Positions 1 through 5,063 of a DNA stretch of 5,063 nucleotides are shown piece after piece (within the stretch, counting starts at the first letter, position 1; the number at the start of each line of letters is the position of its first letter). Origin of the DNA: Methanomicrobiales archaeon (GTDB lineage Archaea; Halobacteriota; Methanomicrobia; Methanomicrobiales; JACTUA01); assembly GCA_028678635.1 (NCBI GenBank), contig JAJRDC010000249.1:1-5063 (forward strand), given 5' to 3'. The notes beneath the pieces are model-generated. The model was not told where the DNA came from. It did not search any database and saw only the letters and a list, made by a program, of their open reading frames with translations. Both the position numbers and the translations under genes were made by a program.

Positions 1-676
1 TCCGGGGGGTCACATGGGAAGAAACTCCCACCGCGCCCACGCAGCCGGTCATCCGGGTGCCCAGCACCATGTCGCCGCCGATCCGGAGGGTGGATCCCGA
101 CACCAGGGGCACCCCCATCCCTTCCGAAACGGTCGTGATACCCGCCGTGTAATCGAAGATCTTGGCCACGTCCCCGTCGTCGGCCACGTGGATGTCGGAG
201 AAGAGTGCCACGGGCCGGGCGCCCATGACGCAGACGTCCCGCAGCGTGGCCCGGGTGGCGTGGAACCCGGCCAGGAAAGGGTAATCCGAGAGCCGGGAGT
301 GCATCCCATCCACGGTCACCGCGATCCACTTTCCCCCCGCGGTGACGACGCCCCCGTCGTCCATCTCCTCCACCCCCACGGCAGCGGTGGTGCGGCCGAT
401 GATCTCCGCGATCTTCCGGTGGGCATAGAAGTCCCCCTTCCCCCGGGATCCCACGCCGAACTCGCCCATGCGAACCCCGGCGGGCGTGAACTCGAAGATG
501 TCCCCTGTTGCCCGCTCGCTGGTCTCCACCTCCTGGATCACGGCCCTGGCAAAGTCCCGGGCATACTCCTCCGGGACCGGCTTCAGCCGCCGCACGTGGT
601 CCGCGAGGAGCTCCTGGATCTCATCCGCCGGCGTTCCCTGTGCCCGCAGCCGCCGTACAAACCCTTCCACGTCCAT
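1..676 (-). CDS. AIR synthase-related protein (PurM/SelD/HypE superfamily), 3' end cut by window edge
   Basis: The minus-strand frame opens at ATG 676 and stays open to the window edge, giving 225 residues without the C-terminus. Residues 1-60 are charged and helical (MDVEGFVRRL...). A PurM-like N-terminal domain follows: a Gly-rich stretch GEFGVGSRGKGDF (71-83), an acidic DDGGVV (106-111), TVDGM (121-125), then the typical helix and loop RDVCVMGARPVALFSDIHV (146-164) and GMGVPLVSGSTLR (186-198). In SelD, HypE, ThiL and PurM the equivalent acidic and Gly motifs bind ATP and metal; here the usual GDDAAV-like motif reads MDDGGVV. Family members activate a substrate with ATP, but the substrate of this archaeal branch is not evident. 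It is not the SelD or HypE orthologue by any motif I can see, and I do not recognise it as methanogenesis marker 2. No clear Shine-Dalgarno precedes the ATG. It diverges from thiD. Superfamily call is firm; specific function unknown. Confidence 0.85.
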   Translation of the reverse strand, partial: MDVEGFVRRLRAQGTPADEIQELLADHVRRLKPVPEEYARDFARAVIQEVETSERATGDIFEFTPAGVRMGEFGVGSRGKGDFYAHRKIAEIIGRTTAAVGVEEMDDGGVVTAGGKWIAVTVDGMHSRLSDYPFLAGFHATRATLRDVCVMGARPVALFSDIHVADDGDVAKIFDYTAGITTVSEGMGVPLVSGSTLRIGGDMVLGTRMTGCVGAVGVSSHVTPR

Positions 677-783
677 GCAGCTACTTCTCGCGCCGGGAAG
701 GGAAAAAGGTGCGGAGGGGTTTCTCGCAGGATCAGCATCTCCTGTTTTACTCTCGTACAGAATTGTCGTGATTGGGAGTGGTG

Positions 784-806
784 CGGGAGGGGGAAACCCC
801 CTCCCG
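784..806. repeat. Perfect GC hairpin, 10-bp stem with AAA loop
   Basis: The arms 784-793 (CGGGAGGGGG) and 797-806 (CCCCCTCCCG) are exactly complementary and separated by AAA. No T run follows on either strand, so it does not look like a simple terminator. The GGGGG-AAA-CCCCC core resembles that of the second hairpin about 110 bases downstream, which suggests a small palindromic intergenic repeat or a shared structural motif. Confidence 0.75.
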
Positions 807-878
807 GTCCCTCCCCCGATGAGGATAGCCTGAGCCATGGTGAATGTCATCATCTGATGATCCCGGAAACCGATAGAT

Positions 879-955
879 CCGCCCGTACACCCAGGGGGGA
901 CGCCCACGCGGCGGGGGGCAAAGCCCCCCAGGAGCGTCCCACTAGTCGTACGCGG
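879..955. repeat. Layered inverted repeat upstream of thiD (possible structured RNA)
   Basis: Four nested complementary pairs share one centre: CCGC 879-882 with GCGG 952-955, GTAC 885-888 with GTAC 948-951, GGGACGC 897-903 with GCGTCCC 934-940, and GGGGGGC 913-919 with GCCCCCC 923-929, closed by an AAA loop. Short unpaired segments separate the tiers, so the RNA could fold into a rod of about 77 bases with internal loops. It ends about 117 bases before the preferred thiD start. The tiers do not match the conserved TPP riboswitch core. It may be a leader structure, a mobile palindromic element or protein-binding DNA; the sequence does not decide. Confidence 0.6.
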
Positions 956-1055
956 AATGACGATTTCCCGATACTTCAGTAATTGTACCCCTCAACCACC
1001 AGGGCGGCGGCATGGAGAAAATGTCATCATCCGCTGAGGACTACCCTTTCAGCAT

Positions 1056-1062
1056 GGGGAGG
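1056..1062 (+). promoter_or_regulatory. Ribosome binding site deciding the thiD start
   Basis: GGGGAGG ends nine bases before ATG 1072, a good archaeal Shine-Dalgarno position. The upstream in-frame ATGs at 1012, 1021 and 1054 have no comparable site. This supports starting thiD at 1072. Confidence 0.65.
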
Positions 1063-1071
1063 AAGGGGGGA

Positions 1072-1866
1072 ATGCCCTGCGCCTGCACCATCGCCGGTTC
1101 CGATTCCGGTGGCGGGGCCGGGATCCAGGCGGACCTGAAGACCTTCACTGCCCTTGGTGTCTGGGGTACCACCGTGATCACCGCGGTCACCGCCCAGCAC
1201 CCCGGTGCAGTGAAGGGAGTCTGGCCACTTCCGTCCGAAGCGGTGGCTGCACAGATGGAGGCCGTTCTTGAGGGGTTTCCGATCGCGGCTTTCAAGACGG
1301 GAATGCTGGCCAGCCGGGAGATCATCCTCACGGTGGCAGAACATCTCCCGGGCGGGATCCCGCTGGTCCTGGACCCGGTGATGGTGGCCACCTCCGGCGG
1401 GATCCTGATGGAGCCCGGGGCCATGGAGGCGCTGGTGGGGTCACTCCTCCCCCGGGCGTCCATTGTGACACCCAACCTGGCCGAGGCAGCTGCTCTCGCC
1501 GGGTGCGGCCCCATCACGACGGAGGAGGGGATGCGGTCGGCCGCAGGACGGATCCTGGAGATGGGGCCCCGGGCCGTGATCGTGAAGGGCGGTCACCTCG
1601 CATCACGGGACGCGGTTGATCTCCTTGTGGACCGGAAGGGGGAACTCCTGCTGCGGGGCGAGCGGTACCCGTACGATGTCCACGGGTCAGGCTGTTCGTT
1701 CTCCGCGGCCCTGGCGGCATTTCTGGCCAGGGAGGAACCGGTCCGGGACGCAGCCAGGCACGCGAAGGACTTCATCGGGCCGGCCCTGCGGGATGCGTAC
1801 CGTTCACCGCAGGGACCATCGTCGGTGAATCCGTCCGTCGGGGCAAAGGATGAGAGGGGTTTATAA
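1072..1866 (+). CDS. thiD: Hydroxymethylpyrimidine/phosphomethylpyrimidine kinase ThiD
   Basis: ThiD phosphorylates 4-amino-5-hydroxymethyl-2-methylpyrimidine and then its monophosphate, giving HMP-PP for thiamine synthesis in the cytoplasm. The 264-residue product carries the ribokinase-like signature motifs: [19 protein letters not shown] (7-25), AVTAQ (38-42), KTGMLAS (75-81), [12 protein letters not shown] (99-110), VTPNLAEA (132-139), VIVKGGH (169-175) and [14 protein letters not shown] (204-217). Cys208 in the GSGC loop sits where known ThiD enzymes have their active-site cysteine and anion hole. ATG 1072 is preferred because it follows a good Shine-Dalgarno and places IAGSDS near the N-terminus as usual; the frame is open back to ATG 1012, which would add 20 residues of unfamily-like sequence. 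Length fits stand-alone ThiD. There is no C-terminal ThiN domain, which many archaeal ThiD proteins have, so ThiN or ThiE should be elsewhere in the genome. Confidence 0.95.
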   Translation: MPCACTIAGSDSGGGAGIQADLKTFTALGVWGTTVITAVTAQHPGAVKGVWPLPSEAVAAQMEAVLEGFPIAAFKTGMLASREIILTVAEHLPGGIPLVLDPVMVATSGGILMEPGAMEALVGSLLPRASIVTPNLAEAAALAGCGPITTEEGMRSAAGRILEMGPRAVIVKGGHLASRDAVDLLVDRKGELLLRGERYPYDVHGSGCSFSAALAAFLAREEPVRDAARHAKDFIGPALRDAYRSPQGPSSVNPSVGAKDERGL

Positions 1867-1948
1867 TCACATCTTTTCAGATTTGAGGACAGTATATCAA
1901 AAAAAAGTTAATAACTGGGGATAAATTGACTGTTCAGAAACCAGAATG

Positions 1949-1956
1949 TTTATATA
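1949..1956 (+). promoter_or_regulatory. Archaeal TATA box for the pilin gene
   Basis: TTTATATA is a near-ideal TATA box for methanogen archaea, preceded by the purine-rich CCAGAATG in the BRE position. Usual archaeal spacing puts the transcript start at about 1978-1981, giving an untranslated leader of roughly 40 bases that carries the ribosome binding site. This implies the pilin is transcribed separately from thiD. Confidence 0.8.
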
Positions 1957-2008
1957 CTATGGAAGAAAAGTCAGATGTACCCATCAGCGTGCCCACTCCG
2001 GCCGCTGT

Positions 2009-2015
2009 GAGGTGA
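2009..2015 (+). promoter_or_regulatory. Ribosome binding site deciding the pilin start
   Basis: GAGGTGA lies six bases before ATG 2022. An in-frame GTG at 2016 directly abuts this site and would leave no spacing, so ATG 2022 is the likely start. Confidence 0.75.
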
Positions 2016-2021
2016 GTGAAC

Positions 2022-2420
2022 ATGAAGTTTCTGAAAGACAGAGAAGATGCGGTATCACCCGTCATTGGCGTCATCCTGATGGTCGCCATTACGGTGATTC
2101 TCGCTGCGGTCATTGCCGCGTTCGTCTTTGGTATGGCGGGCTCGGTCAAGAAGACCTACAATGTTGCCGCCACTGCCGCCCAGACAGGTGCGAATAACAT
2201 TTTGATCACCTACAATGGTGGTGCAGATGCCAATGAGGTTGCTGCACTGAGTTACGCGATTCTGCCTGGTGGCACTGGTACTCTGATCGAGGGCACCCTT
2301 TCCACGAATGTGGGAGCAGTCTTATCCTCAACTTCTGGCACCGGGGACAAGGATCACGTAACGGTCACAGCGATCTTCAACGATGGTACCAAGCAGGTTA
2401 TCCTGGATACCAACGTTTAA
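2022..2420 (+). CDS. Archaeal type IV pilin (Pilin_N / DUF1628 family)
   Basis: The 132-residue product is a prepilin for a type IV pilus or related surface fibre. Residues 1-10 (MKFLKDREDA) form a short charged leader. The conserved VSPVIGVILMVAITVILAAV begins at 11 and the hydrophobic segment runs to about 37. A class III signal peptidase (PibD/EppA type) would probably cut between Ala10 and Val11, leaving the hydrophobic helix as the polymerisation core and membrane anchor. The C-terminal domain (about 45-132) looks like a small beta domain with the family's usual ending, DHVTVTAIFNDGTKQVILDT (111-130). The mature domain has no N-X-S/T sequon. No pilus ATPase, TadC-like protein or peptidase gene is adjacent, so this is an orphan pilin whose assembly machinery must be elsewhere. 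It has its own TATA box and terminators. Its GC content is lower than that of thiD. Confidence 0.93.
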   Translation: MKFLKDREDAVSPVIGVILMVAITVILAAVIAAFVFGMAGSVKKTYNVAATAAQTGANNILITYNGGADANEVAALSYAILPGGTGTLIEGTLSTNVGAVLSSTSGTGDKDHVTVTAIFNDGTKQVILDTNV

Positions 2421-2427
2421 CCTAAAC

Positions 2428-2434
2428 TTTTTTT
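2428..2434 (+). terminator. T-run terminator after the pilin gene
   Basis: A run of seven T starts eight bases after the pilin stop codon. Archaeal RNA polymerase ends transcription at such T tracts without needing a hairpin. It would also limit read-through into the convergent gene. Confidence 0.65.
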
Positions 2435-2470
2435 CACGTTTATAGCATTCCTGATTTCAGTCCATCAACC

Positions 2471-2498
2471 ATCTCCAATACATTGGATGATCATTTTT
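2471..2498 (+). terminator. Possible second terminator: short hairpin plus T5
   Basis: TCCAAT 2474-2479 pairs with ATTGGA 2482-2487 around a two-base loop; ATC 2471-2473 can pair with GAT 2489-2491 across a one-base bulge. T5 follows at 2494-2498. The stem is AT-rich and weak, so this is a back-up terminator at best. No T run serves the opposite strand in this 116-base convergent spacer. Confidence 0.4.
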
Positions 2499-2536
2499 CT
2501 TGTGTGAGCCGTATATTGCGTTATTACGAACCCGCA

Positions 2537-4297
2537 TCACGCTCCTTCCCCGGATTCCTGAAGAGAGGACTCGGCCCTATCTCCCTGCCTTTCATCCAGG
2601 AGCCAGATCACAACAAATGCGATGAACGAACAGATCACCTGGTTGTAGGAAAAGAGGATATCCCAGATGTCCGCCTTTGCTATGAAAAAATTCCAGAAGA
2701 TACTCAGGACTGCAGGAACGAGGGAGACTATGACGAGGAACCCTGTCTTCGCTGTGAGAGAAGAGTACCTGGTGAGGATGTAAAGGGGGACAAGGATGAA
2801 CACAAAGTAATTGCATTTCAACCGGGGAAGGAGAAGGAAGACGGCGATGAATCCATAGCAGAAGATCATCAGTGCATTCTCTTTGTTCCTGAGGGAGTAG
2901 CGTGCAAAAAGACCGAGAATTACGCACATGAAAAGGATAATCACAGCAAGAATGATCGCCGGAGAATCAATCCCGAGTTGGTTGAGTACATCTACCAGAA
3001 AAGTGTACGCTGTCGGCGTGGTGAACCCCCCGATTTCGTGCACCGGGCTTTCCCCGCCCCGTAATTGGGCTACGTAGAGGAGAAACAGATTCGGATTCCA
3101 GAGAAAGGATGCGAGCAACCAGAGGACGAATGCACCAAGTCCCACGGTAAGGATTTTGGCCTTATCCCTGATAGTGACTGGAAGGACGGCGTACACGGAT
3201 AGAAAGATTATTGGGAAAAGGTTGAAAGCCGAAAGAAGGGCTGTACAGACGGCTGAGTAGAGGTATCTCTTCTGGATAAGGAAATAAAAAATGAGGACCG
3301 AGAGAGGGCCATAAAGAATGCTGATATTACCGGTTCCAATGGACCAGAAAAGGGAGATGAGCCCGGTACTATAGAGAATCACCGCGTAGAAAGGATCATG
3401 CCCTTCAAGAGGAAGACGCCAGACGAGGTAAATGCCCAGGAGCAGGATGACAGCATAGAGGAAGAAGTAGAGCCTGAGGGAAGAGATGTTGCTGAATGTA
3501 CTGCAGAGCGGTTCAAAGAATAGTAAGGTGAGCGGGGGATACACAAACACACCGATGATATCTGAAACCCCCGGCAGGTACGGTGTGAACCTGGCAAGGA
3601 CTCCGAGATCATAGGGATTGAGCCCGGCCTGGTACGCATATACCGCTGCGCAGTAAATCCGGAAATCCCATCCCGAATACAGGAAACCAACCAGGACCTC
3701 ATTCAGGACAAAAAAAACCGCAGTAACGATCACAACCAGATAGGCCGCAACCCTCATCCACGGCCGCTTCCCACCTGCAGTTCCAGGTTCTACCGAACCT
3801 GGGCTCTCAAGGGGAGTTGCCCAGAAATACCATGCATATGTAAGGAAAAGTGGGATGCCTATCGGAATGGCCGTCCCGGCACTACCATGAAGGAGAGGCC
3901 CGTACTGGAACACTACCGAGATGAGGATGAACAAGGCTGCCAGGGCAAAATGTATACCGATCCACTTCCGGTAGCGTGGCGTATACCGGGTACCCAGAAG
4001 TGTGAGGATATCATGTTGGAAGAGGTGGAGGATAGCTACAGAGATGAGGACAAGGGCGGCAGCGACCCAGGCAATAAAACTGAACGACGAACGAAAACCC
4101 CAATCCAGATACGTGACGAATGAGAGTTCGCGGAAAAGGGGGATGAGGCTCGGGCCTGCATAGGTATCCTGATAGCGAAGGAAACAGAACTGGAGACCCA
4201 ATCCAAGCCAGTGCCAGATGATATAACAGTTGAGGGGAATGAGAAAACTCAGCAGGATGAGAAAGGAATCGAGAATTCTTCGCTTATTGACGGGCAA
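2537..4297 (-). CDS. Polytopic membrane glycosyltransferase, GT87/DUF2029-like (GT-C fold)
   Basis: The 586-residue protein has about a dozen hydrophobic segments. Residues 183-570 resemble GT87 enzymes, which transfer mannose or another sugar from a polyprenyl phosphate carrier on the outer face of the membrane. Supporting features are GWDFRIYCAAVYAYQAGLNPYD (209-230) with Asp211 in the first large external loop as candidate catalytic acid, FVYPPLTLLFFEPL (251-264), the GTGNISILYGPLSVLIF segment (321-337), FNLFPIIFL (358-366) and PRLKCNYFVFILVPL (491-505). Residues 1-182 are extra: roughly four membrane segments (about 10-34, 71-93, 113-131, 144-160) not typical of a 400-residue GT87 protein. 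The start is TTG 4297; an in-frame stop lies six codons upstream and the next Met is 181, so no ATG start covers the N-terminal region. The positive KRR before the first segment suits a cytoplasmic N-terminus. It is convergent with the pilin gene and has lower GC than the gene upstream of it. Sugar and acceptor are unknown. Confidence 0.75.
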   Translation of the reverse strand: MPVNKRRILDSFLILLSFLIPLNCYIIWHWLGLGLQFCFLRYQDTYAGPSLIPLFRELSFVTYLDWGFRSSFSFIAWVAAALVLISVAILHLFQHDILTLLGTRYTPRYRKWIGIHFALAALFILISVVFQYGPLLHGSAGTAIPIGIPLFLTYAWYFWATPLESPGSVEPGTAGGKRPWMRVAAYLVVIVTAVFFVLNEVLVGFLYSGWDFRIYCAAVYAYQAGLNPYDLGVLARFTPYLPGVSDIIGVFVYPPLTLLFFEPLCSTFSNISSLRLYFFLYAVILLLGIYLVWRLPLEGHDPFYAVILYSTGLISLFWSIGTGNISILYGPLSVLIFYFLIQKRYLYSAVCTALLSAFNLFPIIFLSVYAVLPVTIRDKAKILTVGLGAFVLWLLASFLWNPNLFLLYVAQLRGGESPVHEIGGFTTPTAYTFLVDVLNQLGIDSPAIILAVIILFMCVILGLFARYSLRNKENALMIFCYGFIAVFLLLPRLKCNYFVFILVPLYILTRYSSLTAKTGFLVIVSLVPAVLSIFWNFFIAKADIWDILFSYNQVICSFIAFVVIWLLDERQGDRAESSLQESGEGA

Positions 4298-4322
4298 CAG
4301 TACGTGTTTACTGGATCATACG

Positions 4323-4330
4323 AAATAAAG
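4323..4330 (-). promoter_or_regulatory. TATA-like box for the membrane glycosyltransferase gene
   Basis: On the minus strand this reads CTTTATTT, centred about 30 bases before TTG 4297. Usual spacing would start the RNA near 4301, almost at the start codon, giving a leaderless or nearly leaderless message. That fits the absence of any Shine-Dalgarno before the TTG. Confidence 0.45.
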
Positions 4331-4368
4331 GTATGGGATTCCCCGGTATCCAGCAATCGTCAGTGATA

Positions 4369-4380
4369 CTGGCGCGCCAG
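4369..4380. repeat. 12-bp perfect palindrome CTGGCGCGCCAG
   Basis: This self-complementary site lies five bases beyond the DUF447 stop codon. It has no loop, so it is better suited to a dimeric protein or modification target than to an RNA hairpin, though a strained hairpin is possible. Confidence 0.5.
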
Positions 4381-4385
4381 GATAA

Positions 4386-4958
4386 TTATTCCGTTGATTT
4401 CCCGACATACCCCTCCAGCAGCCGGAGTGCCTCCAGCTCCTTGGGGCCACCGCACCGCCGCACGAGGCCTGCGTGGTGTTCGATCAGTTCCTTCAGCTTC
4501 GGGTCCCTTTTCCGCACGTACCGGGTGGCGTGGACCGTGGCATCGATCAGGTTCCCGAACCCCCGGTTCACAGGATGGACCTGCGCCTCGATCACCACCT
4601 CCTTCATGGGAACCAGGTAGGCCGTGAAAGCATGGGATCCGGTCCTCTCCGCGTCGGCCTGGAAGGCGATCCAGGCCTCCACGTCCGGGAGCCGGTGCAT
4701 GAGCTTGCCATCCACCTCCTCCTCCACGAACACCTCTCGGGGCAGGTCCTCGAACGCGGTCTTCACGTACAGGACCGGGTCATGGATGATGTTCGCCACC
4801 ACCCAGCCCCACCGCTCGATGTTCATCGCCGTATGGCTGCCCCGGAAGAGGTGCATCCGGTACTCCCCGTCCCTGAAGTGGATGCCCATGGGGGCGGCAT
4901 TGTACCAGGTGGTGGCGATCACCTCGTTGATCCCCTCGCCTAGCACTCCCACTGCCAT
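4386..4958 (-). CDS. DUF447 (COG2457) flavin-reductase-like split-barrel protein
   Basis: The 190-residue product matches the archaeal DUF447 family: GINEVIATTWYNAAPMGIH (9-27) at the start, a barrel region with GSHTAMNIERWGWVVANIIHDP (40-61), and the conserved NRGFGNLIDATVHATRY (131-147) followed by a charged C-terminal helix (150-183). The fold is that of FMN-binding split barrels; I recall that a methanogen homologue was crystallised with FMN. Catalytic role is not established. The family travels with C1-carrier (tetrahydromethanopterin/methanofuran) genes in methanogens and methylotrophs, which I recall rather than see here. The start is uncertain: ATG 4958 directly abuts the GGGGGAGGG ribosome site, GTG 4952 has better spacing (7 bases), and GTG 4946 is also possible. 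All three overlap the upstream CitG-like gene, so the two are translationally coupled. Complete length for the family. Confidence 0.87.
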   Translation of the reverse strand: MAVGVLGEGINEVIATTWYNAAPMGIHFRDGEYRMHLFRGSHTAMNIERWGWVVANIIHDPVLYVKTAFEDLPREVFVEEEVDGKLMHRLPDVEAWIAFQADAERTGSHAFTAYLVPMKEVVIEAQVHPVNRGFGNLIDATVHATRYVRKRDPKLKELIEHHAGLVRRCGGPKELEALRLLEGYVGKSTE

Positions 4959-5063
4959 CCCTCCCCCAGCGCCACGAAGATCCCGGCAACGATCACGTCA
5001 GCGAGGGATCCCGGGTTGATCCCCCGTTCGATGCACTCCCGGTCGAACTCCTCCAGGTCCCGG
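4940..5063 (-). CDS. CitG/MdcB-like (COG1767) protein, C-terminal 40 residues
   Basis: Only the C-terminus lies in the window: 40 codons ending in TAG at 4942-4940. The segment CIERGINPGSLADVIVAGIFVAL carries the INPG-x-x-AD motif that ends the triphosphoribosyl-dephospho-CoA synthase (CitG/MdcB) family. In bacteria that enzyme makes the prosthetic-group precursor of citrate or malonate lyase from ATP and dephospho-CoA. Methanogens usually lack those lyases, so the archaeal relatives probably act on another substrate, plausibly in cofactor synthesis. The stop overlaps the start region of the DUF447 gene by up to 19 bases, the typical sign of an operon. The assignment rests on a short segment, but the motif and the DUF447 neighbour agree. 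Confidence 0.75.
   Translation of the reverse strand, partial: RDLEEFDRECIERGINPGSLADVIVAGIFVALGEGWQWEC

Larger units (their letters stand above)
677..1071. other. Divergent GC-rich intergenic spacer with hairpins
   Basis: This stretch lies between the divergent starts of the AIR synthase-related gene and thiD. It has no convincing ORF of its own; a plus-strand open frame runs through it, but its composition is that of antisense and spacer DNA. It contains a strong GC hairpin (784-806), a small TCATCA/TGATGA inverted repeat (847-860) and a layered inverted repeat (879-955). No strong TATA box is visible in either direction. The best plus-strand candidate is the weak AT-rich patch around 974-985 (TCAGTAATT), which would put a transcript start near 1005-1012. 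Confidence 0.6.
1867..2021 (+). promoter_or_regulatory. AT-rich spacer and 5' leader before the pilin gene
   Basis: The spacer is much more AT-rich than the sequence on its left. Directly after thiD it has only short T stretches (CTTTTC, 1872-1877), a weak archaeal termination signal. An A8 run lies at 1899-1906. The last part contains the TATA box and leader of the pilin gene. Confidence 0.6.
4298..4385 (-). promoter_or_regulatory. Spacer between DUF447 gene and membrane protein gene
   Basis: These 88 bases separate two minus-strand genes. They contain the palindrome at 4369-4380 and a TATA-like box at 4323-4330. No minus-strand T run is present, so some read-through from the upstream operon is possible. 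Confidence 0.5.

Noticed and set aside
14..982. Long plus-strand open frame (about 320 codons) over the left end
   Set aside because: It lies antisense to the AIR synthase-related gene, is rich in His, Pro, Gly and Arg as expected of GC-rich shadow frames, matches no family, and runs through hairpin DNA in the spacer.
840..1071. TPP riboswitch before thiD
   Set aside because: The family is a known thiamine gene regulator, so I looked for CUGAGA and the ACCUGAUC...GCGNAGGGA core. CCTGAGCC (829-836) and CATCTGATGATC (851-862) are only superficial matches, and the rest of the core is missing.
1012..1071. ThiD start at ATG 1012 (284 residues)
   Set aside because: The 20 added residues are unlike ThiD N-termini, and a GGGGAGG site is correctly placed only for ATG 1072. 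Not fully excluded.
2016..2021. Pilin start at GTG 2016
   Set aside because: The GTG directly follows the ribosome binding site with no spacing, while ATG 2022 has six bases.
2483..3064. Plus-strand open frame of 193 codons
   Set aside because: It is antisense to the C-terminal half of the membrane protein; its charged, Cys-containing composition is the mirror of hydrophobic codons, and it has no family resemblance.
4473..4943. Plus-strand open frame of 156 codons
   Set aside because: It is antisense to the DUF447 gene, whose conserved motifs are clear; the shadow is rich in His, Val and Leu and resembles nothing.
1..5063. Mobile element, CRISPR array, tRNA or rRNA
   Set aside because: I saw no transposase or integrase frame, no regularly spaced direct repeats, and no tRNA-like cloverleaf or rRNA core sequence. 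The AT-rich block has no evident flanking direct repeats.

Overview
The window looks like the chromosome of a methanogenic archaeon, most likely in or near Methanomicrobiales. The order-level placement is an inference from gene content and GC-rich codon use, not from a marker gene. Three things point to Archaea: a type IV pilin with the euryarchaeal SPVIG-type signal region, a DUF447 (COG2457) gene overlapping a CitG-like (COG1767) gene, and a promoter with a clear TTTATATA TATA box.

Layout. Bases 1-676 (minus) hold the first 225 codons of an AIR synthase-related (PurM/SelD/HypE fold) protein whose 3' end lies outside the window. A divergent, GC-rich spacer (677-1071) contains two strong GC hairpins, one of them the core of a layered inverted repeat (879-955). 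Next is thiD on the plus strand (best start 1072, end 1866), then a 155-base AT-rich spacer with a TATA box and an archaeal type IV pilin gene (2022-2420) ending in T-run terminators. Convergent to it on the minus strand is a 586-residue polytopic membrane protein resembling GT87-type (GT-C) mannosyltransferases (2537-4297). Upstream of that, also on the minus strand, are a complete DUF447 flavin-binding-type protein (4386-4958) and the last 40 codons of a CitG/MdcB-like protein (4940-5063), which overlap and form an operon.

How it fits together. Both edges of the window carry GC-rich genes: the AIR synthase-related protein, ThiD, DUF447 and the CitG-like protein. These look like conserved core metabolism: thiamine synthesis, and probably C1-carrier cofactor synthesis for the DUF447/CitG pair. 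The middle (about 1867-4385) is visibly more AT-rich and carries two cell-surface genes, the pilin and the membrane glycosyltransferase-like protein, so it may be an accessory insertion. I see no transposase, tRNA, rRNA, CRISPR array or TPP riboswitch. I found no compelling undescribed system. The best leads are the layered hairpin before thiD, the DUF447/CitG-like pair, and the extra membrane domain on the GT87-like protein.
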